Below are positions 43,251 through 51,445 of a stretch of 64,000 bases of DNA, piece by piece. Source of the stretch: DASZFV01 sp035549075 (GTDB lineage: Bacteria; Myxococcota_A; Polyangia; Fen-1088). The stretch spans positions 62,001 through 126,000 of the forward strand of contig DASZRT010000032.1 of NCBI GenBank assembly GCA_035549075.1, in the 5' to 3' direction. The position numbers and the translations under genes are program-made. Position 1 is the stretch's first letter. Each line of letters opens with the position of its first letter. Under the pieces are notes generated by a model that saw only the letters and a program-made list of their open reading frames with translations, ran no database searches and was not told the origin of the DNA.

Positions 43251-43846
43251 TTATACAAATAGATCGTGAACTCCCACAGCGGGTAGTCGTGCCGGAGGGC
43301 GACTTTCGGGGTCATGTTCTTCCCCATTCGCAAGAGCTCGGACGGATCGTAGTGAAAATTTCGAGGGTGCTGGTAGTTGACGTAGGTGCTGAGGAAGTTC
43401 GCGGCAACACCCTTGGTCGACAGCTCGAGCATTCGTTCGAGCATCCGCCGCGTAAACGACAGATTGTCCTCGAGCTTGAAGCTGAGTGCGCCGCTCAGCA
43501 GGTGCCAATCGGCCGTCGCCGAGTAGCCCTCGTCGAGGATGTCGGCGCGCGTGAAGCGAAGCTCCGGGTGTCGCGCGCGCGCGACGGTAAGGAGCTCATC
43601 CGAAATGTCGACGCCCGCGTACCGTACGGGTCCGATCGTCGACGTGAGGTACGGCTCGAGGTCGCCGAACCCACAGCCGACGTCGCACACCGAGTCCCCA
43701 GCGCGTACGCCGATTTCCGAGAGGACCTTGAACCGCAGCACCTGATCCTCGACGCTCTTCCACCCGACCGAGCGGACGTCGTAGCCCATCTCGGCGACGC
43801 GGTCGGCGTAGAGCTTCAGGAGGGCGTCGCGCTCGTTCGTCTCCAC
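43247..43846 (-). CDS. SAM-dependent methyltransferase
   Basis: 199 aa class I methyltransferase: VCDVGCGFGDLEPYLTSTIG (motif I), YAGVDISDELLTVAR (motif II) and LRFTRADILDEG. The Tyr/Phe-rich C-terminus (ANFLSTYVNYQHPRNFHYDP) resembles small-molecule or sugar methyltransferases of glycan loci. It lies between the PLP aminotransferase (gap 4 bases) and the CmcI-like gene (GTGA overlap). Substrate unknown. Confidence 0.85.
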   Translation of the reverse strand: METNERDALLKLYADRVAEMGYDVRSVGWKSVEDQVLRFKVLSEIGVRAGDSVCDVGCGFGDLEPYLTSTIGPVRYAGVDISDELLTVARARHPELRFTRADILDEGYSATADWHLLSGALSFKLEDNLSFTRRMLERMLELSTKGVAANFLSTYVNYQHPRNFHYDPSELLRMGKNMTPKVALRHDYPLWEFTIYLYK

Positions 43847-43850
43847 GGCT

Positions 43851-45005
43851 TCACTTGTTCGCGTCGATCAGCTTGCGCATCTTGCCGAGCGCGACGTCGA
43901 TGGCGTCGAGAGGCTCCGTGCCGAACGAAACGCGCACGAACGCATCGCACGAAGCGCCGTACCCTGAGCCGGGAACGACAGCGATATGATCCTCTTTGAG
44001 GAGGCGGGTCGCGAACTCTTCGGACGACAGCTTGGACGGCGCTGTCGACACGAAGAAGTAGAAGGTGCTGCTGCCGGGTAGCACGCCGAGCCCATGCTTC
44101 TCGAGGAGGCGCGCCACCTGCGCGCGCTTCTCGGAGAGCGTGACGATCTGCGGGCGACACACCTGTTGCAGCTCGTCCCAGTGCTTCGCGACGTAGTACT
44201 GAAGGATCGTCGCGGGGCACGTCACGACGTGCTGGTTGATCTTGAGGATTTGATAGATGAGGTCGGAGCGCGAGAAGACGTATCCGAGGCGCCAGCCCGA
44301 GATCCCGAAGTTCTTCGAGATCGAATTGCACACAATCGTGTTGCGTAGCTCGGGATCGATCTTGCCGAACGACGTGAAGCCGTCGTCGAGCACGAAGTCA
44401 CTGTAAGCCTCATCGGCGAGGATGAACGCGCCGTGCTCCCGCGCGACGCCGAGCAGGTGCTCCATGTCGGCCCGCGACAGAACCTCGCCGCGTGGGTTGT
44501 GCGGGTTGTTGACGATGATGAGCTTCGTTCGCTCGGTCACATAGCGCGCGTAATCTTTGACGCCGCATGAGTACGGCATCATGACGGGCTTCGCACGCAG
44601 CAGCTTGACCTGTTCGGGGTAGCTGACCCAGGTTGGCTCGTGGATCAACACCTCGTCGCCCGGGTTGAGGACGGCCATCATCGCGAAGTAGATGGCCGCC
44701 TTCGAGCCCACCGTCATGATGAGCTGAGTCGAGGGGTCGACCTCGACCTTGAACTCACGCTTGTAGTGGCGCGCGACAGCGTCGCGCAGCTCGGGGATGC
44801 CGCGCGAGTGCGAGTAGTGGTACAGCGTCGGGAAAGGCAGATCGTCGAACGTCCGCAGCGGGACGTCGAAGTACGCCTCGCCCAACGAGAGCACCGTCAC
44901 ATGGACACCGTTGCGCTTGAGATCGTAGACGAGGTTGTTGAAGCGGATCGAGACGGCCTCGATCGAATCGGAAACAGCTTGATTGAGGGGAAAATCTGAC
45001 TTCAT
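43851..45005 (-). CDS. Class I/II PLP aminotransferase (AspC-like)
   Basis: 384 aa from ATG 45005. Fold type I, AAT-like: SLGEAYFDVPLRTFDDLP, YSHSRGIPELRDAVARHY, VNNPHNPRGEVLSRADMEHL, ADEAYSDF, and the PLP-Lys signature SISKNFGISGWRLGYVFSR. It would move an amino group to or from an amino acid or keto acid. Inside this operon it may make or use an unusual amino acid. Its ATG overlaps the amidohydrolase stop by 4 bases. Confidence 0.9.
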   Translation of the reverse strand: MKSDFPLNQAVSDSIEAVSIRFNNLVYDLKRNGVHVTVLSLGEAYFDVPLRTFDDLPFPTLYHYSHSRGIPELRDAVARHYKREFKVEVDPSTQLIMTVGSKAAIYFAMMAVLNPGDEVLIHEPTWVSYPEQVKLLRAKPVMMPYSCGVKDYARYVTERTKLIIVNNPHNPRGEVLSRADMEHLLGVAREHGAFILADEAYSDFVLDDGFTSFGKIDPELRNTIVCNSISKNFGISGWRLGYVFSRSDLIYQILKINQHVVTCPATILQYYVAKHWDELQQVCRPQIVTLSEKRAQVARLLEKHGLGVLPGSSTFYFFVSTAPSKLSSEEFATRLLKEDHIAVVPGSGYGASCDAFVRVSFGTEPLDAIDVALGKMRKLIDANK

Positions 45006-45754
45006 CGTAGGAGCTCGCCGCCTTTGACAGAGGACCACAGTCTCTTAGAGTTTTCCAACAGCTGCATTCCGAGCGCGTCCGACGCGAGCCCACCCTCGGC
45101 CGCGAGACGAATCGCAGACTCGAGTTGGGGCTCGGCCTCGGCGCTCGGCCAGTCGCTGCCGAAGAGGATCCGGTTTCGTCGCTTCTGAACGTACTGAACC
45201 CACGGACGCAGGAAGTCGGTCCCCGCGAACGTCGCGAAGGTGATGGAGAAGTCGTAGTACACGTTGCCGAGCCGAGCTGTGTGCGCTCGCAGATGCCAGC
45301 TCTCGTAGCCGCCGCCGTGGGTTGCGACGATGGGCAGTTCGGGGAAGGCGCGGGCGAGCTCAATCACGAGCTCAAGGCCCGTGTTGTGCTCGAGCCGGTC
45401 GCCCCAGGGGAAGTGGTGAACCATGAAGCCGGCCGCACCCACCTGACGTAGCTTTTCGACGACGGCTGGGATGCGCGCCCGCGTGATCGCGTGCAACGTC
45501 GGGTGGATCTTCCACCAACTGCTCGCCGCGAGCGGCGCCGGCACCTCGAGTTCGAGCGGGACGGGCGGGATCACGACGACGTTGGCGGGAAGCTCGTCCC
45601 GGCGCCGCGCGACGACGGAAATCTCATCAGCTGTGTTGAGGACGAGGTTGCAGCCGACGAGGTCGGGCCGCTGGCGAACGTAGGTGACGAACTTCGTGAA
45701 TCCCGCGTCGTCGGGGGACGCTAGGTGCACGTGACAGTCGAAGTAGCGCATCAC
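45002..45754 (-). CDS. Amidohydrolase-2 family metal-dependent hydrolase
   Basis: 250 aa TIM-barrel: FDCHVHLASP (HxH metal site near the N-terminus), FMVHHFPWGDR, VATHGGGYESWHLR (later His ligand) and ILFGSDWPSAEAEPQ (terminal Asp). This is the amidohydrolase-2 pattern, used for decarboxylation or hydrolysis of amides, lactones or imines. It starts at GTG 45754 or ATG 45751, overlapping the ATP-grasp stop, and its stop overlaps the aminotransferase start. Substrate unknown. Confidence 0.85.
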   Translation of the reverse strand: MMRYFDCHVHLASPDDAGFTKFVTYVRQRPDLVGCNLVLNTADEISVVARRRDELPANVVVIPPVPLELEVPAPLAASSWWKIHPTLHAITRARIPAVVEKLRQVGAAGFMVHHFPWGDRLEHNTGLELVIELARAFPELPIVATHGGGYESWHLRAHTARLGNVYYDFSITFATFAGTDFLRPWVQYVQKRRNRILFGSDWPSAEAEPQLESAIRLAAEGGLASDALGMQLLENSKRLWSSVKGGELLR

Positions 45755-46950
45755 GGTTTAGGTGCTGCCGCGTAGCGAACGCGCACCCTCCGCTTGATGG
45801 CCTCAGCCCGCCGATCGACGTCGTCACGATCGGCGCCGAGCGCAATGAAGTAACCTGGGCGGTTGCGGTCGTCGGTCGCGGCGCGGATGATGTCGCCCGG
45901 CTGGTATGGCACCTCGATGCGATGCCCGATCCCTTCGGCGAGGCAAGCGTCAACGCCCTCGACGGCGGCGACCACGCCGGGCGCGAAGTTGAAGAACTCA
46001 AGGATCGCGGCGCGCGCCTGCACGGCCGGCAACGCCACGCGCTCACCGCGCAGGCGGCGAATCACGAGGTCGTAGGTGTCGAGGCCGCTGATGTGCGGGA
46101 CGATGATCGAGGCGATGCCGTTGCCGCCGCCGCGCGCCGCGACCTCGACCAGGTGAGGGACGCCGTCTCGCACGCGATACTCGGCGTGCGAGACGCCCGT
46201 CTCCAAGCCAAGCGACTCGACAACAAGCTTGGCCGTGTCACGCAGCCGATGAAGGATTTCGGGAGCGAAGCGCGGCGGGTATGCCAACAACCGGGCGACG
46301 CAAGGTCGGTGTGCGTAGTGCGCCTTCTCGGACATCGCGAGGATCGTGCAGTTACCGTCGAGGCTGATGCCCTCGACGGTAACTTCGGTCCCGTTCACGA
46401 ACTCCTCGATGAGCACCTGTTCTTGCGACCCTATCGCGCGCGCCCCCAGGAAAGCTTCGGCGACGTCATCGAGGCGCTCGACCAGCGTCACGCCCATCGA
46501 TGACTGAGCTTGGAGAGGCTTGACGATCACGGGCAGCCCGAAGGTCTGCGCCGCTTCGCTGGCCTCGTTGGCCGACGAGACGGGCCGGAACCTCGGCATG
46601 GGCACACCCTTGCCTTCGAGGGCTCGGCGCATCACGAGCTTGTTCGTGAATCGCTCGGCGACGGCCCGCGTGATGCCCGGCAGACCCAATGCCTCATTGA
46701 TGAACCCCGCGATCGGGACGAGGCGATCGGTTTGCTCGGCGAGAACGAGCCGAGCGTTCACCCGCCGGGCGATCGTGAGCAGCCCCTCGCGATCGTTCGT
46801 GTCGATCCGGACGAACTCGTCGGCGATCTGCCGACCCGGCGCATCACCCGAGATGTCGGCCACGACGGTTCGGACTCCGAGCGCCCGCGCCGCTTCGATG
46901 ATGCGGAGCTGCCAGCGACCTCCCCCAAGCACTAGGAACGTGTCAGTCAT
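45751..46950 (-). CDS. ATP-grasp carboxylate-amine ligase
   Basis: 399 aa. An N-terminal pre-ATP-grasp Rossmann part (FLVLGGGRWQLRIIEAARAL) precedes the ATP-grasp core. VIVKPLQAQSSMGVTLVE is the lid and ATP loop, IEEFVNGTEVTVEGISLDG and VEVAARGGGNGIASIIVP hold the Mg-binding region. A C-terminal domain of about 80 residues follows. Such enzymes form amide or thioester bonds via acyl phosphate. As first gene of the reverse operon it may couple the product of the other enzymes to an amine. The acceptor is unknown. Confidence 0.87.
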   Translation of the reverse strand: MTDTFLVLGGGRWQLRIIEAARALGVRTVVADISGDAPGRQIADEFVRIDTNDREGLLTIARRVNARLVLAEQTDRLVPIAGFINEALGLPGITRAVAERFTNKLVMRRALEGKGVPMPRFRPVSSANEASEAAQTFGLPVIVKPLQAQSSMGVTLVERLDDVAEAFLGARAIGSQEQVLIEEFVNGTEVTVEGISLDGNCTILAMSEKAHYAHRPCVARLLAYPPRFAPEILHRLRDTAKLVVESLGLETGVSHAEYRVRDGVPHLVEVAARGGGNGIASIIVPHISGLDTYDLVIRRLRGERVALPAVQARAAILEFFNFAPGVVAAVEGVDACLAEGIGHRIEVPYQPGDIIRAATDDRNRPGYFIALGADRDDVDRRAEAIKRRVRVRYAAAPKP

Positions 46951-47029
46951 GCGGATAAGACGCGTCAGATTAACACGGCTCGTCGCTGGGCGCGCGCCGC
47001 GATGTCAGCGTTGCGATGTTCCGTAGGGC

Positions 47030-48298
47030 GTGGTAGCGGATCATGCGCGTATCGTGTCGTCGACCACCTTGAGCTTCTCTTGCCGTTCGTGTGGCTCTGT
47101 TCGATCGGAGCTCGTCCTATCGCTCGGTTCGACGCCTCTCGCGAACTCGCTCGTACTCGGTCCGCAGTCCATGGTCGCCGAGCCGCGGTTTCCGCTCGAC
47201 CTCGTGTTCTGCCCCGATTGCACGCTCGTGCAGATCACCGAGACGATTCCGCCCGAGCAGCTGTTCTCGGACTATCTCTATTTTTCGTCGTTCTCGGACG
47301 GGATGCTCAAGCACGCGCGTGAGCTCACGGCGCGTTTCGCGACGAGCGCGAAGTTGGGCCCGACGTCGCTCGCCGTCGAGGTCGCGAGCAACGACGGTTA
47401 CCTCCTGCAGTACTATAAGGAAGCCGGAATCCCTGTGCTTGGCATCGAGCCCGCGCAAAACGTCGCCAAGGTCGCCGTCGAGAAGCGAGGGATCCCCACG
47501 GTCGTCGAGTTCTTCGGACGGGAGGTTGCGACGCGCCTCGCCCGAGAGGGGAGGCGCGCCGACATCCTGCACGCTAACAACGTGCTGGCGCACGTCGCCG
47601 ATCTCAACGGATTCGTCGCGGGCATCCGCGAGATCCTCACCGACGACGGCATCGCCGCGCTCGAGTTTCCGTACCTCGGCGAGATGATCGATCGCTGTGA
47701 GTTCGACACGATCTATCACGAGCACCTCTGCTACTACTCGCTGCACGCGCTCAAGCACCTCTTCGAGAAGCACGGCCTCAAGCTCATCGGCGTCGAGCGC
47801 GTGGCCATCCACGGCGGTTCGCTGCTTTTGCAAGCGGCGCGCGCCGGCTCCTCTCACGCGCCGGCTCCGGCGGTCGCCGCGTTCCTTGCGGAGGAGTTTG
47901 GCCGCGGCATGACGACGATCGGCTTCTACCGTGACTTTGCGCGCCGCGTGCACGCGCTCAAGGACACGCTGGGCGCGCTGCTCGGAAGCCTCAAGGCCGA
48001 AGGCAAGCGCGTCGCTGCCTACGGCGCCGCCGCGAAGGGCAGCACGCTGCTCAACGTCTTCGGTATCGGGCGCGAGACGCTCGAGTTCGTCGCCGATCGT
48101 AGCACCTACAAGCAGGGCCGCTACATGCCCGGTGTCCACATTCCCATCGTCGCGCCAGACGCGCTTCTCGCCGAGATGCCGGACTATACGTTGCTCCTCA
48201 CGTGGAACTTCGCCGACGAGATCCTCGATCAGCAGAAGGAGTACCGGCGTCGAGGGGGGAAGTTCATCATCCCCGTTCCGGACGCGAGGATCGTGTGA
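47030..48298 (+). CDS. NDP-sugar C-methyltransferase
   Basis: 422 aa. An N-terminal zinc-binding motif CRSCG...FCPDC (about residues 18-64) precedes a SAM domain with VEVASNDGYLLQYYKEAG and ILHANNVLAHVADLNGFV. A C-terminal domain has VAAYGAAAKGSTLLNVFG and LTWNFADEIL. This architecture is that of TylC3/TcaB9-type C3-methyltransferases acting on NDP-4-keto-deoxy sugars, where the central EH..Y (YHEHLCYYS) supplies catalytic residues. It should make a branched sugar. The stop overlaps the epimerase GTG. Confidence 0.9.
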   Translation: MVADHARIVSSTTLSFSCRSCGSVRSELVLSLGSTPLANSLVLGPQSMVAEPRFPLDLVFCPDCTLVQITETIPPEQLFSDYLYFSSFSDGMLKHARELTARFATSAKLGPTSLAVEVASNDGYLLQYYKEAGIPVLGIEPAQNVAKVAVEKRGIPTVVEFFGREVATRLAREGRRADILHANNVLAHVADLNGFVAGIREILTDDGIAALEFPYLGEMIDRCEFDTIYHEHLCYYSLHALKHLFEKHGLKLIGVERVAIHGGSLLLQAARAGSSHAPAPAVAAFLAEEFGRGMTTIGFYRDFARRVHALKDTLGALLGSLKAEGKRVAAYGAAAKGSTLLNVFGIGRETLEFVADRSTYKQGRYMPGVHIPIVAPDALLAEMPDYTLLLTWNFADEILDQQKEYRRRGGKFIIPVPDARIV

Positions 48299-48822
48299 CC
48301 TTCGAGCCGACGAAGCTCGCCGGCGTGTTCGTCATCCGTCTCGAACGTCGCGAGGACGAGCGCGGCTTCTTCGCCCGCACGTACTGCGCTCGAGAGCTGC
48401 GGCAGGCAGGTCTCGATCCGGAGATCGTCCAGAGCAGCGTCTCCTACAACCGAGTGCGGGGCACGCTGCGCGGGCTCCACTATCAAGCGGAACCGTACGA
48501 AGAGAACAAGATCGTCTCGTGCATTCGGGGTGCCGTTCATGATGTCGTGGTCGACATTCGCCGCGATTCGCCAACTTACAAAGAGTGGCTCGGCGTCGAA
48601 CTGTCGGCGGACGCCGGAACGGCCCTCTACGTTCCGAAGGGTTTCGCGCATGGGTTTCTCACGCTCGAAGACGACGCCATGGTCACCTATGACATTTCGA
48701 CCTACTACGAGCCGTCTTCGGTGCGCGGCATTCGTTACGACGACCCCGCGATTGGCGTCGCCTGGCCCACGAAGCCGACCGTCGTTTCCGCACAAGACCT
48801 CGCTCGTCCGAGCTTCGAGTAG
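48295..48822 (+). CDS. rfbC: NDP-4-keto-6-deoxysugar 3,5-epimerase (RmlC-like)
   Basis: 175 aa cupin, the usual RmlC length, from the GTG overlapping the methyltransferase. Seen: DERGFFARTYCARELRQAG, RGTLRGLHYQ with the catalytic His, DVVVDIRRDSPTYKEW, and VPKGFAHGFLTLEDDAMVTY. Coupling to the C-methyltransferase suggests it acts on the CDP-4-keto sugar of this locus (3- and/or 5-epimerisation) rather than on dTDP-rhamnose precursors; no rmlA, B or D is present. Confidence 0.88.
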   Translation: MTFEPTKLAGVFVIRLERREDERGFFARTYCARELRQAGLDPEIVQSSVSYNRVRGTLRGLHYQAEPYEENKIVSCIRGAVHDVVVDIRRDSPTYKEWLGVELSADAGTALYVPKGFAHGFLTLEDDAMVTYDISTYYEPSSVRGIRYDDPAIGVAWPTKPTVVSAQDLARPSFE

Positions 48823-48844
48823 ACATTTTATGGGAGCCCATTAG

Positions 48845-49852
48845 GTGTCAGCTCGTCGGGTCAGCATCGGGATGCCCGTCTACAACAGCAATCCCGCCCG
48901 TTTCCAGTTAGCGCTAGAAGGCATCCTAGGGCAGAGCTTCGGTGACTTCGAGCTGTTCATTTCCGACAACGGTTCGGGTGACGAAGCTCGCCAGCTCTAC
49001 GAGAACGCCGTGAAGTTGGACTCGAGGGTGAGATACAGCCGGCACGAGCGAAACTACGGGGCGGGGCTGAACTTCACGTATGCATTTACGAATACGAGCG
49101 GCGAGTACTTCATGTGGGCCGCAGACGACGATGTGCGCGGGAAGGACTACCTGGCCCGAACCGTCGAACGGCTCGATCGCGATGCGACGGCGGTGTCGGC
49201 GGGCACCGATACGATTCTGGTAGACGACAATGGAAACCGTGTTGGCAAAGTCTCGTTTTCCGAGTCCTTCGAATTGCCGACGCCTCATCAACGGATTCCG
49301 GTGCACGGGTTCGTCAGCGAAGGCGATTACTTCGACATTTACTCGCTTCACCGTCGTCCGGCCCTCCTTCGAACGCACATCGCCGCGCCCATGCATGGTG
49401 CGGACTGCTTGCTTGTTCGGGAGCTGCTCTTGCAAGGCAAGATCGTCCGCACGCACGAGGAGCTGTTTTTCTACCGCGTTCCGATGTCGTACTCGATGAG
49501 CGGGCTCGCGGTGGCGGCCTATGGTGAGCAGGCCTTGCCTTTCCTTTTCCGCCACCCCCACACGTACCTGGCGCTGCAGATGGTCATTGCGGTTCTGACG
49601 AACGACATTCCGATCAGCGAGGTGGAACGAACGCGCTGCGTGGTGGCGTTAGCGTCGTCATTGGTGCTCCACGGGTGGCTGACCCGTGATCCCAACTTTC
49701 GCACCCGCGCCGAGGCGAAAGAGGCGTGGGGAAGAGGCGATTTCGTCAGGGTGGCCATGCTCATGGCCAAATCATTCGCGCTCGCGCCCAAAGCAGCGTT
49801 GGACCCGTCCGCGTGGCGACGTCTGATCGGCCGGCTCACCCCCGGTTCCTAA
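48845..49852 (+). CDS. GT2-family glycosyltransferase
   Basis: 335 aa from GTG. GT-A fold: VSIGMPVYNSNPARFQLALE, ELFISDNGSGDEARQLYENA and the DxD-like WAADDDVRGKDYLARTVERL. It likely adds a sugar to the lipid-linked glycan on the cytosolic side. It is the last gene of the forward polysaccharide run. Base composition here (48.8-49.8 kb) is visibly less GC-rich than the dcw region, as often in glycan loci. The end overlaps the eboA remnant by 17 bp. Confidence 0.87.
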   Translation: MSARRVSIGMPVYNSNPARFQLALEGILGQSFGDFELFISDNGSGDEARQLYENAVKLDSRVRYSRHERNYGAGLNFTYAFTNTSGEYFMWAADDDVRGKDYLARTVERLDRDATAVSAGTDTILVDDNGNRVGKVSFSESFELPTPHQRIPVHGFVSEGDYFDIYSLHRRPALLRTHIAAPMHGADCLLVRELLLQGKIVRTHEELFFYRVPMSYSMSGLAVAAYGEQALPFLFRHPHTYLALQMVIAVLTNDIPISEVERTRCVVALASSLVLHGWLTRDPNFRTRAEAKEAWGRGDFVRVAMLMAKSFALAPKAALDPSAWRRLIGRLTPGS

Positions 49853-50503
49853 GCACGAGCTCGACGCCTGTCGGCACCGGCCGTCCCGCGGCGCGCCTCG
49901 CTTCGACGTCGGTTGTCACCAACCTGCCCAGCGTGGGCGTCACGCGCGATGCGAGACCCTCGACGCGCGCGAGCGAGAGGTTGCGAGACAGGCACCTCAG
50001 GATCATCTGGTTGAACGCGGCTTCGGTGAACCAACGCGCGGGGTAGGGGTTCTCGCAGGCGATGGCTTCGATCACGGACGCGACGTCGTTCCGAAGCGCC
50101 TCGACGCCCGTCGTGACGAAGCGCGCCGGGTCGGGGAGCAGCGGCAGCGCGCAGCACGGCCTGGCGCTCGCGCAGGTCGCCGGTCACGAACAGCTCGTGC
50201 ACCAGGGCGGCGTGCACCTCGGGCAGGCGCGCGTCGAGCACGGCCAGCAGCAGGTGCGCGCGGCCGTATTCGTCGACGGGCCAACCCAGGGGAAGAACGG
50301 GAGGCGCGCTCGGCCGGCGTCGGGCTCTCGATCGGCGTTTGTCCGAGGCAGCGGCTCGCGCCCGTCCACATGATCAAGAACGCGTCGGTCGCCTCACCGC
50401 GCGCGCGCACCTTGTTCAGCGCCTGCCCGAACCAACGCGCGGCCGCGTCGGGTACGCGCGTCGTCAGGATCGATTCGGCGGTGGCTTCGGCGGGCGGCGG
50501 CAC
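49836..50503 (-). pseudogene. eboA: eboA remnant with two frameshifts
   Basis: Three pieces in successive frames together give an EboA-like protein. Piece 1 (from GTG 50503) has DAAARWFGQALNKVRARGEA. Piece 2 carries GWPVDEYGRAHLLLAVLDAR and GDLRERQAVLRA. Piece 3 carries LPLLPDPARFVTTGVEALR, IACENPYPARWFTEAAFNQM and RRAAGRPVPTGV, ending at 49836. Frame changes are needed near 50300-50310 and near 50141-50155, each equal to one extra base (or two missing). EboA belongs to the ebo system linked to exporting precursors to the periplasm; no other ebo gene is seen. It could also reflect sequencing errors, but neighbours are intact. Confidence 0.68.
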
Positions 50504-50529
50504 GCCGCCCGACGTTACTCGTTACGTGC

Positions 50530-51441
50530 CTACCCCGCGAACGGGGTCTCGGCGAGGCCTTTGACGCCTGGCTTGAACGCCAGCAGGCTGCCGGCGAGCG
50601 GCTCCTCGGCGAGCTGCGCCTCCGACAGGGTCGTCCGCATCGTCGTGACGTAGAGCGTGTCGAGGTTGGGGCCGCCGAAGCAGACGCCCGTGCCGCGCGA
50701 CACCGGCAGCTCGACGACGCGCTCGAGCGTGCCCTTCGGATCGTAGCGCGCGATGCGCCCGAACATCGGCTGCGCGCACCACACGTAGCCTTCGGCGTCG
50801 ACGGTCATGCCGTCGGGGAAGGCCGAGCCGTGCGGGTCGAGCTCGAGGAACACGCGGCGGTTCGAGATGCGTCCCGACGACGCCTCGAAGTCGTAGGCGA
50901 AGATGCGGTAGCGGAAGCTCTCGGTGAAATACATCGTCTTGCTGTCGGGGCTCCAGCCGAGGCCGTTCGAGCAGCAGATCGACGACTCCATCGCGACCGC
51001 CTCCTTGCCGTCGTACCGATACAGCGTCCCGACGGGCGAGTCCCAATCGACGTCGCCCATCGTGCCGGCCCACAGGCGGCCCTGGCGGTCGACCTTGCCG
51101 TCGTTGAAGCGATTTCCCGGTCGCTCCTTCGGCGTCGCGACGGGCGTGAGCTTGCCCGTCGCTGGATCGTAGGTCGCGATGTCGGTGCGCATCGAGACGA
51201 TGAGGCCGCCCGACGTCTTCGGGGCCGCGCACGTGACGATGTCGGGCAGCGTGTACGTCTGGTTGCCGCCCGTCTTCGGATCGAACACGTGGATGTTCTT
51301 GCCGAGGATGTCGACCCAGTAGAGCTTCTGCTCCGCCGCCGACCACCACGGGCCCTCGCCGATCTGCGCCTTCGCCGACAGGACGCAGGTGACGTCCATC
51401 GGCGTGGGCTTGATGCCGTGATCGAAACGCGTGCGGTTCAT
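50530..51441 (-). CDS. SMP-30/gluconolactonase family protein (1)
   Basis: 303 aa from ATG 51441, 4 bases after the MFS gene. Six-bladed propeller with the SMP-30 metal-site segments: AQIGEGPWW (Glu), GNRFNDGKVDRQGRLWAGTM (Asn), NGLGWSPDSKTMYFTES and PDGMTVDAEGYVWCA (Asp). It hydrolyses sugar lactones to aldonic acids, probably in the cytosol since no signal peptide is seen. One of two paralogous lactonases in the same operon. Confidence 0.9.
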   Translation of the reverse strand: MNRTRFDHGIKPTPMDVTCVLSAKAQIGEGPWWSAAEQKLYWVDILGKNIHVFDPKTGGNQTYTLPDIVTCAAPKTSGGLIVSMRTDIATYDPATGKLTPVATPKERPGNRFNDGKVDRQGRLWAGTMGDVDWDSPVGTLYRYDGKEAVAMESSICCSNGLGWSPDSKTMYFTESFRYRIFAYDFEASSGRISNRRVFLELDPHGSAFPDGMTVDAEGYVWCAQPMFGRIARYDPKGTLERVVELPVSRGTGVCFGGPNLDTLYVTTMRTTLSEAQLAEEPLAGSLLAFKPGVKGLAETPFAG

Positions 51442-51445
51442 GGGA

